Source of the DNA: Sterolibacterium sp964437515
GTDB lineage: Bacteria > Pseudomonadota > Gammaproteobacteria > Burkholderiales > Rhodocyclaceae
NCBI GenBank assembly: GCA_964437515.1
Contig: CAYTHB010000080.1
Span: forward strand, 1-12,985
Reading direction: 5' to 3'
Length of the DNA: 12,985 bases
In this document: in pieces, positions 1 to 8,025 of the stretch
Numbering within the stretch: position 1 is the first letter of the stretch
Layout of the letters: the number at the start of each line of letters is the position of its first letter
Position numbers and translations under genes: made by a program
Notes under the pieces: model-generated
What the model saw: only the letters and a program-made list of their open reading frames with translations
Database searches by the model: none
Told to the model about the DNA's origin: nothing

Positions 1-392
1 AAATCGTCAAGAGCGCGCGTCCTGAACTGGGCGCAGCCAAGATCGTCGTTTCCGGTGGCCGTGGCATGGGCTCGGGCGAAAACTACAAGAGTGTGCTGGA
101 GCCGCTGGCCGACAAACTCAACGCCGCGCTGGGTGCTTCGCGCGCGGCGGTGGATGCCGGCTTTGTGCCCAATGACTATCAGGTTGGTCAAACTGGCAAG
201 ATCGTCGCCCCGCAACTCTATATTGCTGTGGCTATTTCCGGCGCGATCCAGCATCTGGCCGGGATGAAAGACAGCAAGGTGATTGTTGCCATCAACAAAG
301 ATCCCGATGCGCCGATCTTCCAGGTCGCCGATTATGGTCTGGTGGCGGATCTGTTTACAGCCGTACCCGAACTGGTTGCCGAACTCGGTTAA
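1..392 (+). CDS. etfA: Electron transfer flavoprotein alpha subunit, C-terminal part (5' end outside window)
   Basis: The open frame enters from the left edge and gives the last 129 residues of the ETF alpha subunit, which with EtfB carries FAD and passes electrons from acyl-CoA dehydrogenases to the ETF:quinone oxidoreductase. The fragment is the FAD-binding C-terminal domain. It shows the glycine-rich GGRGMGSGENY loop, the VGQTGKIVAP segment and the full ETF-alpha signature running from LYIAVAISG through AIQHLAGM to IVAIN, followed by NKDPDAPIF and ADYGLVADL. All conserved positions of the signature are present and the frame ends in TAA at the usual place, so this copy appears intact at its 3' end. 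The acyl-CoA dehydrogenase immediately downstream is a natural electron donor. The identification is secure; only the length and start are unknown. Confidence 0.96.
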   Translation, partial: IVKSARPELGAAKIVVSGGRGMGSGENYKSVLEPLADKLNAALGASRAAVDAGFVPNDYQVGQTGKIVAPQLYIAVAISGAIQHLAGMKDSKVIVAINKDPDAPIFQVADYGLVADLFTAVPELVAELG

Positions 393-405
393 TCCAGTCC
401 CGACA

Positions 406-491
406 CGCCTTCCCCGTCCGGGGAAGGCGGCGGATGTCATTCCGCTGAATATCATGGCTCGCCGTGCAGGCGAGCACATTGCATCCTTTTT
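406..491 (+). terminator. Tandem hairpins after etfA, possible terminator
   Basis: Two perfect hairpins follow the etfA stop codon. The first has a 10-bp stem (406-415 with 420-429) and a 4-base loop. The second has a 7-bp stem (457-463 with 469-475) and a 5-base loop. A run of five T comes at 487-491, about 11 bases after the second stem. That spacing is longer than in a classical intrinsic terminator, so termination is inferred rather than clear. The hairpins would separate etfA from the acyl-CoA dehydrogenase gene. Confidence 0.35.
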
Positions 492-573
492 GAATTTTCA
501 GCTTCAAGGCTTCATCCCTTGTTAGCCCTCGCTCGCCCTGATTTCCTCACATCTCTGACCGAAAGGAATTGAA

Positions 574-2385
574 ATGGCTGAATATCTCGCTCCATTGAAT
601 GACATGCGCTTTGTCCTGCGTGAGCTAGCCAATCTCGATGCAGTCACGCAGTTGCCGGGGTTTGAGGATATGGCAGGCGATATGGCCGATGCGGTGCTGG
701 AAGAATCGGCGAAATTCTCCACGGGCGTGCTTTCGCCGCTCAATGTTAGCGGTGATCGCGCCAAAATTCGTTGGCAGAACACCGATGGTGGCTCGGTCAT
801 CATGCCGGAGGGCTTCAAGGAAGCCTACCAACAGTTTATTGAGGCGGGCTGGAACGCCTATTCTGCCGATCCTGAATTCGGAGGGCAGGGCTTGCCCAAG
901 TTGCTAGGATCGGCCGTGCAGGAAATGTGGATGGCGTCCAACCTGTCGTTTTCGCTGTGTCCCTTGCTCACCTCGGGTGCGATTGAAGCGTTGGAACTGT
1001 GCGGTTCTGCAGAGCAGAAAGCAACTTATCTGCCGAACATGGTGCATGGCCGCTGGGCGGGCACGATGAATCTCACCGAGGCGCAGGCAGGATCAGACCT
1101 TGCTGCCATCCGCACGCGCGCCGTGCCGCAGGATGATGGCACTTATCGCATCTTCGGGCAGAAGATTTTTATCACCTATGGCGATCACGACATGGCCGAG
1201 AATATCGTCCATCTGGTGCTCGCACGCACGCCCGATGCCCCGGCGGGCGTTAAAGGCATTTCGTTGTTTGTTGTGCCGAAATATCTGGTCAATGCCGATG
1301 GCAGCCTTGGCGCGCGCAATGACGCTTACTGCGTTTCGGTCGAACACAAACTGGGCATCCATGCCTGCCCCACCTGCGTCATGGCGTATGGTGATGCGGG
1401 CAATTTTGGGGGAGGGGCAATCGGCACATTGGTGGGCGAGGAGAACGCCGGTCTCAAATACATGTTCATCATGATGAACGCGGCGCGTTTTTCAGTTGGG
1501 CTGGAAGGCTTGGGCGTGGCCGAGCGTGCCTGGCAGCACGCGCTGGCGTATGCCAAGGAGCGCGTGCAGGGGCGCGACATTGCCGGGCGACATGCGGGTA
1601 ATGTCAGTATCAGCAAGCATCCCGATGTGCGCCGTATGCTGATGTTGATGAAGTCGCAGATCGAGGCGATGCGCGCTTTGTCGTATACCGTGGCGGCGCA
1701 TCACGATACTGCACTCCACCACGTCGATGCGGCCGTGCGAGCTCAAAATCAGGCGTATGTCGATCTCATGATCCCCGTCGTCAAAGGCTGGCTGACTGAA
1801 ACCGCCAATGAAATCGCCTATCTGGGTGTTCAAATTCACGGTGGAATGGGGTTCATCGAAGAAACCGGCGCGGCACAGTACATGCGTGATGCACGGATTA
1901 CCACAATTTATGAAGGCACGACCGGCATTCAGGCGAACGATTTGATCGGCCGCAAGATTGCCCGCGAAGGAGGCGTAACGATCACAACAGTCATCGCGCA
2001 AATGCGTGATACGGAATCCCGTTTGAAAGCAGGGCAGAGGAGCCTGGCTTCCATCGGTATTGCTTTGGGGCAGGGGATCGATGCAGTTGAATCCTGTGTC
2101 GCTCATATTCTTCAGCATTACAACAAAGATGTCGCCACCGTTTCGGTCGGCGCTGTGCCTTTCCTTAAGCTATTGGGTATCGTTTGCGGAGGCTGGCAGA
2201 TGGGGCGGGCTGCATTGATTGCGCAATCGCACATTGAATCAGGGAGTCCTGATGGGTTTTATTCCGCCAAAATCATCACGGCGCGTTTCTTTGCCGACCA
2301 TCTGCTCAACACGGCGCCCGGATTGGCGCACATTGTCGTTGGGGGAGGGGCGTCTGCACTGACCTTGCCGGAAGACCTTCTTTGA
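574..2385 (+). CDS. Acyl-CoA dehydrogenase, large form with C-terminal ACDH_C-type extension
   Basis: A 603-residue FAD-dependent acyl-CoA dehydrogenase that oxidises an acyl-CoA to the 2-enoyl-CoA. The short N-terminal acyl-CoA dehydrogenase motif (YLAPLNDMRFVL, residues 4-15) is present. The first family signature (MNLTEAQAGSD) is at 165-175, IHGGMGFIEE at 421-430, and the YEGTTGIQ segment at 446-453, in which Glu447 aligns with the catalytic base of medium-chain dehydrogenases. About 140 further residues form the C-terminal extension of the roughly 600-residue subgroup often annotated as DmdC-like (3-methylthiopropanoyl-CoA dehydrogenase). That name covers many proteins of unknown substrate, so I give no gene symbol. 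The start is supported by GAAAGGAA about 7 bases upstream. It lies behind etfA, its likely electron acceptor, and its stop overlaps the next gene. Confidence 0.93.
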   Translation: MAEYLAPLNDMRFVLRELANLDAVTQLPGFEDMAGDMADAVLEESAKFSTGVLSPLNVSGDRAKIRWQNTDGGSVIMPEGFKEAYQQFIEAGWNAYSADPEFGGQGLPKLLGSAVQEMWMASNLSFSLCPLLTSGAIEALELCGSAEQKATYLPNMVHGRWAGTMNLTEAQAGSDLAAIRTRAVPQDDGTYRIFGQKIFITYGDHDMAENIVHLVLARTPDAPAGVKGISLFVVPKYLVNADGSLGARNDAYCVSVEHKLGIHACPTCVMAYGDAGNFGGGAIGTLVGEENAGLKYMFIMMNAARFSVGLEGLGVAERAWQHALAYAKERVQGRDIAGRHAGNVSISKHPDVRRMLMLMKSQIEAMRALSYTVAAHHDTALHHVDAAVRAQNQAYVDLMIPVVKGWLTETANEIAYLGVQIHGGMGFIEETGAAQYMRDARITTIYEGTTGIQANDLIGRKIAREGGVTITTVIAQMRDTESRLKAGQRSLASIGIALGQGIDAVESCVAHILQHYNKDVATVSVGAVPFLKLLGIVCGGWQMGRAALIAQSHIESGSPDGFYSAKIITARFFADHLLNTAPGLAHIVVGGGASALTLPEDLL

Positions 2386-4328
2386 GTACCAACGACATGC
2401 AAGCCCCTGTTGAAACGCTGGAGCTTCTGGCTCCCGCACGCGATGCAGAAATCGGCATCGAAGCTATACGTCATGGTGCCGATGCCATCTATATTGGTGG
2501 CCCAGCTTTTGGCGCACGCGCAGGTGCCGGTAACGATTTACGCGATATCGAACGACTGGCAGCTTACGCACATCGTTTCCATGCAAAAGTTTTTGTCGCT
2601 TTCAATACCATACTGGATGATGCAGAACTGGAAGCAGCGCGTCGTCTAGCCTGGCAGATTCATGAGGCTGGGGTGGATGCGCTTATCGTACAGGACATGG
2701 GCTTGCTGGAAGTCGATCTGCCTTCTATTCAATTGCACGCCAGTACTCAATGCGATATTCGCACACCTGAAAAAGCGCGTTTTTTGCAGGATGTGGGATT
2801 CTCACAAATCGTTCTAGCGCGTGAATTAACCTTGAATGAAATCCAGCATGTACGCGCAGCAACAGACTCTTCACGATGTGCGCTGGAGTTCTTCATCCAC
2901 GGAGCTTTGTGCGTCGCGTTTTCAGGCCAATGCTATATCAGCCATGCCCATACCGGACGCAGTGCCAATCGTGGTGAATGTTCGCAAGCCTGTCGATTGC
3001 CCTACACGTTGGAAGATACGCAAGGGCGCATCGTGGCGTATGACCAGCATTTGCTGTCAGTCAAGGATAACGACCAGAGTGCCAATCTGCGTGCATTGAT
3101 CGACGCGGGAATTCGATCTTTCAAGATCGAAGGGCGTTACAAAGACATGGCTTACGTCAAAAATGCCGTGGCGCATTATCGTCAATTGCTTGACGGCATT
3201 CTTACAGAGCAACCGCAGTATCGTGCCGCCTCGTCAGGCCGTGTCCAGCATTTCTTTGTTCCCCAGCCGGAGAAATCCTTCAATCGGGGTTCAACCGATT
3301 ATTTTGTTCAAGGACGAAAACCGGATATCGGCGCTTTTGAAACCCCCAAGTTTGCCGGTGAGCCTATCGGTGTTGTTACACGGATGGGAATAGATTGGTT
3401 TGAGATCGACGGCGATATCGAACTTCATAATGGAGATGGACTCAGTTATCAACCAATCCGAAACAAAGGTGCCAATAAGCGTGTCGGTATGCGCATCAAC
3501 GTGGCGCGAGGGCAGCGACTGTATCCCAACGAAATGCCGGAAGACCTTAAAACGGGCATGACACTCTATCGCAATCGCGATCAGGCTTTTGAACGACAAC
3601 TTGAAAAACAATCCGCCGAACGTCGTATCGGCGTACAGCTTGTATTGACGCATGATTGCGATGGTTTGATTCTGGAACTTCAGGATGAAGACGGTATTCA
3701 AGCCAGCGTGCGCAGCGAACACAAAGATGCCGCGATAGAAATGGCGCGTGATACCGAAAAGGCGCAGGCGACCTTGAAACAGCATCTAGGCAAGCTGGGG
3801 AATACTGATTTTTTGGCGACTGCAATCGACATACAGACCACCGCATTCATTCCAGCCTCTGCCATCAATGCTTTGCGCCGATCAGGAATGGACGCTCTGG
3901 TAGATGCAAGAGAAACATCACGTCCCCGCTTATCGCGTGCCCAAGCCCTTGTGCCTCCCGTGGCCTATCCTGCAAGGGAATTGACATATCTTGGTAACGT
4001 ATTCAATACTCAAGCTCGCACTTTTTATCAAAAGCATGGCGTGGAACTCATCGCTGAAGCCTATGAAACCAATACCACGCAAGGCGAAGTATCGTTGATG
4101 ATCACCAAGCACTGTTTGCGCTACAGCTTCAATCTATGCCCGAAGGAAGCAAAAGACTGGCAGATCAAAGGCATCAAGGCAGAACCCATGACGCTCATCA
4201 ATGGAAATGAACGATTGACGCTGCGCTTTGATTGCAAGGCTTGCGAAATGCATGTAATGGGTGAGATGAAAAGTCCCCGAAAAACTATTCCGATTTCGAT
4301 ACTGCCCTTGATTCACCCGAAGATTTGA
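2382..4328 (+). CDS. rlhA: 23S rRNA 5-hydroxycytidine (C2501) synthase, U32 family
   Basis: A 648-residue protein that matches E. coli RlhA (YdcP, about 650 residues) along most of its length as I recall that sequence. RlhA hydroxylates C2501 of 23S rRNA. The start of the catalytic part reads LELLAPARD; the U32 signature (E169 to S187, containing HGALCVAFSGQC) is intact, and Cys177, Cys184, Cys200 and Cys204 are candidate iron-sulfur ligands. ASTQCDIRT, KDNDQSANL and SFKIEGRYKD are also family-typical. The C-terminal half keeps MITKHCLR, FNLCPK and FDCKACEMHV, seen in the RlhA group and absent from shorter U32 proteins. The best start is TTG at 2382, with GGAAG 7 bases upstream; ATG at 2397 is in frame but lacks a ribosome site. 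TTGA overlaps the stop of the acyl-CoA dehydrogenase gene, suggesting coupled translation. Confidence 0.9.
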   Translation: MSTNDMQAPVETLELLAPARDAEIGIEAIRHGADAIYIGGPAFGARAGAGNDLRDIERLAAYAHRFHAKVFVAFNTILDDAELEAARRLAWQIHEAGVDALIVQDMGLLEVDLPSIQLHASTQCDIRTPEKARFLQDVGFSQIVLARELTLNEIQHVRAATDSSRCALEFFIHGALCVAFSGQCYISHAHTGRSANRGECSQACRLPYTLEDTQGRIVAYDQHLLSVKDNDQSANLRALIDAGIRSFKIEGRYKDMAYVKNAVAHYRQLLDGILTEQPQYRAASSGRVQHFFVPQPEKSFNRGSTDYFVQGRKPDIGAFETPKFAGEPIGVVTRMGIDWFEIDGDIELHNGDGLSYQPIRNKGANKRVGMRINVARGQRLYPNEMPEDLKTGMTLYRNRDQAFERQLEKQSAERRIGVQLVLTHDCDGLILELQDEDGIQASVRSEHKDAAIEMARDTEKAQATLKQHLGKLGNTDFLATAIDIQTTAFIPASAINALRRSGMDALVDARETSRPRLSRAQALVPPVAYPARELTYLGNVFNTQARTFYQKHGVELIAEAYETNTTQGEVSLMITKHCLRYSFNLCPKEAKDWQIKGIKAEPMTLINGNERLTLRFDCKACEMHVMGEMKSPRKTIPISILPLIHPKI

Positions 4329-4470
4329 GCCTGTGGGTGAAAAAGACATTGTTGATACATGATGAAAATGAAAGGGTGATAGACTGTTTTGGATGGTGTG
4401 TGTGCACGGCTACGTTTTTCAAACAAAGCAAAAAGCGATGAAACATCATTCAATCAAAGGAGATACTTTC

Positions 4471-5046
4471 ATGAAACTGCAATCGTTTTCAATGTCGTTG
4501 GGTTTTGTTGCATTGATGGCAAGCCTCCCTGCACATGCACAAACCTATACGATTGATCCGAGTCATACCTATCCCAGTTTCGAGATTGGGCACAATGGCA
4601 TATCGTTCTGGCGAGGAAAATTTACGCAGACGACGGGTAGCGTTACGCTGGATCGTGCCGCCAAGACAGGTTCCGTTGATATCACGGTGGATCCGTCTTC
4701 GATCAACATGGGTTTGGCTACCATGGACGAGCACGCACGCGGTAAGGATTTTTTTAACGTCGCGAACTACAGCAAAATCACCTACAAAGGCCGTATCACG
4801 CAATGGAAGGGTGATACACCGCAGGCAGTTGAAGGAGAAATGACGCTACTGGGCATAAGCAAGCCCTTCAATCTTGAAATTCGCAGCTTCAAATGCATCA
4901 TGCACCCGATGCTCAAGCGCGAGGTCTGCGGTGCAGACGCATACGGTAGTTTCAAGCGTTCGGACTTTGGCATGAAATATGGTTTACCTAAACATGGTGA
5001 TGAAGCTAGGGTCGCCATTCAGATCGAGGCACTGAAGGCCGATTGA
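4471..5046 (+). CDS. YceI-family periplasmic lipid-binding protein
   Basis: A 191-residue secreted protein of the YceI family. Members form a lipocalin-like beta barrel that binds polyisoprenoid or other amphiphilic lipids in the periplasm. The N-terminus is a clear signal peptide: a lysine, a hydrophobic stretch over residues 8-20 and AHA|Q as a type I cleavage site after residue 23. The mature protein begins with the typical YTIDPSHTYPSFEIGH. The segments MDEHARGKDFF, ITYKG, GEMTLLGISKP and KRSDFGMKYGLP are also characteristic. An upstream in-frame start at 4393 is possible, but ATG at 4471 has AAAGGAG at good distance and puts the signal peptide at the very N-terminus. It stands alone between rlhA and the pyrG cluster. 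The exact ligand cannot be read from sequence. Confidence 0.92.
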   Translation: MKLQSFSMSLGFVALMASLPAHAQTYTIDPSHTYPSFEIGHNGISFWRGKFTQTTGSVTLDRAAKTGSVDITVDPSSINMGLATMDEHARGKDFFNVANYSKITYKGRITQWKGDTPQAVEGEMTLLGISKPFNLEIRSFKCIMHPMLKREVCGADAYGSFKRSDFGMKYGLPKHGDEARVAIQIEALKAD

Positions 5047-5271
5047 TCGGCTTACTTCTCTCAAAGTTTTTATGGTTTTTCTGTAAGGTGTTGAGGCGGT
5101 GTCAGAATAATGCGTCATCGCCTCAAAGACACATCAGAAGCACTGTGAGCGAATATTTTTGGGGGGCTACGACGGTGTCGTTCATGTAACTTTCATGGTA
5201 GCCATCTCCACCCACAGAGGATGAAATAATCGTTACCCGATAACAGATACGCTTACCCCACCCATCCCCCA
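5047..5271. other. Gene-free stretch after the YceI gene, one strong hairpin
   Basis: No convincing gene is seen on either strand. One long hairpin stands out: 5091-5101 pairs with 5116-5126 over 11 base pairs, including one G-T pair, with a 14-base loop. No T-run follows on either strand, so it is not a classical intrinsic terminator, though it could protect the 3' end of the YceI message. The rest, up to the repeat at 5272, shows nothing I can name. Confidence 0.5.
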
Positions 5272-5417
5272 CGGACGGCTTTGCACAGCCGTCCGGCTTC
5301 GGCGGCACGGAGCAGTGCTCCGTGAAACCCCGCCTACGCCCCCTCAAGGGGCGGCTACTGATTTGCTCGCTACGCTCGAAGCTTCAACCGGACTCCGTTT
5401 TCGTTGTTTCACGCTAA
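5272..5417 (+). repeat. Hairpin-rich dispersed repeat, copy 1
   Basis: Bases 5288-5417 recur as an inverted copy at 12857-12985 with only three differences (one C in a C-run, one A/T, one C/T). The element is a chain of palindromes: a 9-bp stem at 5272-5280/5287-5295, the 19-base palindrome CACGGAGCAGTGCTCCGTG at 5306-5324, and a CGCCCC/GGGGCG stem at 5337-5342/5348-5353. The right boundary is sharp, as the two copies diverge straight after 5417. The left part cannot be compared because copy 2 runs off the window. There is no protein in it. It looks like a REP/BIME- or MITE-like non-coding element. It sits 15 bases upstream of the inferred pyrG -35 box. Confidence 0.85.
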
Positions 5418-5432
5418 TTACCCCACTTTGCA

Positions 5433-5462
5433 TTGCAGCGATAGGGTGATTTCGGCTATGAT
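5433..5462 (+). promoter_or_regulatory. Probable sigma-70 promoter of pyrG
   Basis: A -35-like TTGCAG (5433-5438) and a -10 TATGAT (5457-5462, five of six consensus bases) are separated by 18 bases. Transcription would begin near 5469, leaving a leader of only about 20 bases before the pyrG start. The -35 box is weak. This is inferred from sequence alone. Confidence 0.45.
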
Positions 5463-5488
5463 TTCGCTTTCCCGCGTGTGCATTCTCC

Positions 5489-7135
5489 ATGGTCAAATAT
5501 GTTTTCGTAACGGGTGGTGTCGTGTCCTCACTGGGCAAAGGCATCGCCGCCGCGTCGCTGGGTGCGATCCTCGAATCGCGCGGCATTCGAGTCACTCATC
5601 TCAAGCTCGATCCCTATATCAACGTCGATCCGGGCACGATGTCGCCGTTTCAGCATGGCGAAGTGTTCGTCACGGAAGACGGTGCTGAGACCGATCTCGA
5701 TCTTGGTCACTATGAGCGGTTTACCAGTGCCAAGATGGAACGGCGCAATAACTTCACCACCGGGCAGATTTATGAGTCGGTGATCAAGAAGGAAAGGCGC
5801 GGCGAATATCTGGGCAAGACGGTGCAAGTTATTCCGCACATCACCGATGAAATCAAGCAGTACGTCAAGCGCGGTGCCGAAGGCGCGGATGTCGCGCTGG
5901 TTGAGGTGGGTGGTACGGTGGGCGACATCGAATCGCTGCCGTTTCTTGAAGCCATCCGCCAGATGGGCATCGAAGAAGGGCGCAACAATACCTGCTTCAT
6001 TCATCTGACGCTGCTGCCGTGGATCGGTACGGCGGGTGAGTTGAAGACCAAGCCGACCCAGCATTCGGTCAAGGAATTGCGCGAGATCGGTATCCAGCCG
6101 GATATCCTGCTGTGTCGCGCCGATCGTCCCGTACCGGACGATGAGCGGCGCAAGATTTCGCTGTTCACCAACGTGCAGCCGGAAGCGGTGATTTCCGCGC
6201 TCGATGCCAAGAGTATTTACCAAATCCCCGGCATGCTGCATGAGCAAATGCTCGACGAGATTGTTTGTCATAAGCTGGGTATTCTGGCGAAAGCGGCGGA
6301 TTTGTCGGTCTGGAAGAAGCTCGTCGACGCGCAACAGCATCCGCAGCATGAGGTGAACATTGCCTTTGTCGGCAAGTATGTCGATCTGACTGAGTCGTAC
6401 AAGTCGCTGATCGAAGCCTTGGTGCATGCGGGCATCCATACGCTTTCCAAGGTCAATATTCACTACATTGACTCCGAAGGCATTGAAAAAGAGGGCACGG
6501 GCGTGCTGACCGCGATGGACGCGATCTTGGTGCCCGGTGGCTTTGGCCGACGCGGAACGGAAGGCAAGCTGATCGCCATCCGTTATGCGCGTGAAAACAA
6601 GGTGCCGTATCTGGGTATTTGTTTGGGCATGCAGTTGGCAGTGATCGAATTTGCCCGTGATGTGGCGGGGCTTACGGGTGCGCACAGCACCGAGTTTGAC
6701 GCACAGACCCCGCATCCGGTAGTGGCACTGATTACCGAATGGCTGGATCGCGAAGGGCGCATCGAACAACGCGATGCCAACTCCAATCTGGGCGGCACGA
6801 TGCGTCTGGGCGGGCAGGCCTGCCAGTTGGTGGAAGGCTCGCTGGCGCGTGAAATTTATGCGGCAGGGCAGATCGTTGAACGCCATCGTCATCGCTACGA
6901 GGTGAATAACGCCTATCTGCCGCGTCTGGAGCAGGCCGGGCTGAAAATTTCCGGCACTTCCTCCGAAGGCAAGACCTTGTGCGAAATGATCGAATTGCCG
7001 CGCGAGGGCGCGCACGCGCATCCGTGGTTTGTCGGTTGCCAGTTCCACCCGGAATTCACTTCCAATCCGCGCAATGGTCATCCGCTATTCATTTCTTTCG
7101 TCAGGGCGGCACTGGCTGCACAGCAGAAATCTTGA
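5489..7135 (+). CDS. pyrG: CTP synthase (glutamine hydrolysing)
   Basis: A 548-residue CTP synthase, which makes CTP from UTP, ATP and glutamine, the last step of pyrimidine nucleotide synthesis. The N-terminal synthase domain opens with KYVFVTGGVVSSLGKG (P-loop-like, residues 3-18), followed by LKLDPYINVDPGTMSP (38-53) and the metal-binding VEVGGTVGDIES (138-149). The C-terminal class I glutamine amidotransferase domain has its nucleophile Cys378 in GICLGMQ and the partners His520 and Glu522 in FHPEF. The length matches the family and nothing is missing. No Shine-Dalgarno sequence is visible before the ATG, although the N-terminus fits the family exactly. It is the first gene of the tight group with kdsA, eno and ftsB. 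Confidence 0.98.
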   Translation: MVKYVFVTGGVVSSLGKGIAAASLGAILESRGIRVTHLKLDPYINVDPGTMSPFQHGEVFVTEDGAETDLDLGHYERFTSAKMERRNNFTTGQIYESVIKKERRGEYLGKTVQVIPHITDEIKQYVKRGAEGADVALVEVGGTVGDIESLPFLEAIRQMGIEEGRNNTCFIHLTLLPWIGTAGELKTKPTQHSVKELREIGIQPDILLCRADRPVPDDERRKISLFTNVQPEAVISALDAKSIYQIPGMLHEQMLDEIVCHKLGILAKAADLSVWKKLVDAQQHPQHEVNIAFVGKYVDLTESYKSLIEALVHAGIHTLSKVNIHYIDSEGIEKEGTGVLTAMDAILVPGGFGRRGTEGKLIAIRYARENKVPYLGICLGMQLAVIEFARDVAGLTGAHSTEFDAQTPHPVVALITEWLDREGRIEQRDANSNLGGTMRLGGQACQLVEGSLAREIYAAGQIVERHRHRYEVNNAYLPRLEQAGLKISGTSSEGKTLCEMIELPREGAHAHPWFVGCQFHPEFTSNPRNGHPLFISFVRAALAAQQKS

Positions 7136-7151
7136 GACCGGGACGTTCACA

Positions 7152-7985
7152 ATGAAACTCTGTGGCTTTGATGCGGGGCTGACGCATCCCTTGTTCCTGA
7201 TTGCTGGTCCTTGTGTGATCGAGTCGCGCCAGATGGCGTTCGATACGGCAGGTGAGCTGAAGGAAATCTGCGCGCAGCTGGGCATCCCGTTTATTTACAA
7301 GTCGTCGTTCGATAAGGCCAATCGCAGCTCCAGCCAGTCGCCGCGCGGCCCGGGCATGGATGAAGGTCTGGCGATTCTCGCCGAAGTGCGCGAGAAAATC
7401 GGCGTGCCGGTGCTCACCGACGTGCATGACATCGCGCAAATCGAACCCGTAGCGCGGGTGGTGGATGCGCTGCAAACCCCGGCTTTCCTTTGTCGGCAGA
7501 CCGATTTCATCGAGGCGGTGGCGCGTTGCGGTAAGCCGGTCAATCTCAAAAAAGGGCAGTTTCTTGCCCCCGCCGACATGCAGCAGGTGGTCGCCAAGGC
7601 GCGTGCCGCCAATGGTGGGCAGGACAACATCATGGTCTGCGAACGTGGCGCGAGCTTTGGTTATAACAACCTCGTTTCTGACATGCGTTCGTTGGCGATC
7701 CTGCGCGAGACGGGCTGTCCGGTGGTGTTCGATGCGACGCACTCGGTGCAGTTGCCGGGCGGGCAGGGGAGTTGCTCCGGCGGTCAGCGCGAGTTTGTGC
7801 CGGTGCTGGCGCGTGCCGCGGTGGCCGTGGGGGTGGCGGGGTTGTTCATGGAAACCCATCCCGATCCTGACAAGGCCTTTTCCGACGGCCCGAATGCTTG
7901 GCCACTCGGGCGCATGAAAGCCTTGCTGGAAGGCTTGCGTGATATTGATGCGCTGGTCAAACGTAACGGTTTGGCAGTCGTTTAA
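7152..7985 (+). CDS. kdsA: 3-deoxy-8-phosphooctulonate (KDO-8-P) synthase, metal-dependent type
   Basis: A 277-residue aldolase that joins phosphoenolpyruvate and arabinose 5-phosphate to make KDO 8-phosphate, the precursor of the inner core sugar of lipopolysaccharide. Family motifs are SSFDKANRSS (51-60), FLCRQTD (112-118), VNLKKGQFLAP (130-140) and DATHSVQLPGG (194-204). The N-terminal AGPC places Cys21 where metal-dependent enzymes such as that of Aquifex aeolicus have their metal ligand; the E. coli enzyme has Asn there. The other expected ligands are present as His197, Glu234 and Asp245. ATG at 7152 was chosen because it gives the family N-terminus; a longer frame runs back into the end of pyrG. 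It starts 16 bases after the pyrG stop, so the two are probably co-transcribed. Confidence 0.97.
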   Translation: MKLCGFDAGLTHPLFLIAGPCVIESRQMAFDTAGELKEICAQLGIPFIYKSSFDKANRSSSQSPRGPGMDEGLAILAEVREKIGVPVLTDVHDIAQIEPVARVVDALQTPAFLCRQTDFIEAVARCGKPVNLKKGQFLAPADMQQVVAKARAANGGQDNIMVCERGASFGYNNLVSDMRSLAILRETGCPVVFDATHSVQLPGGQGSCSGGQREFVPVLARAAVAVGVAGLFMETHPDPDKAFSDGPNAWPLGRMKALLEGLRDIDALVKRNGLAVV

Positions 7986-8025
7986 TTTTTTTGTTGTTCT
8001 GCTTCTTTCAATAAGGAAAATCTTC

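Noticed and set aside
4312..4341. TTCACCC/GGGTGAA stem around the rlhA stop codon
   Set aside because: It has a 16-base loop and no T-run, so it is likely chance.
4352..4385. TTGATA and GTGATA/TAGACT as a promoter for the YceI gene
   Set aside because: The -10 matches are poor and the spacing is 18 or 22 bases; too weak to list as a feature.
5528..7081. A 517-codon open frame antisense to pyrG
   Set aside because: It is the mirror of a fully conserved CTP synthase, has no family features, and such long antisense frames arise from codon bias.
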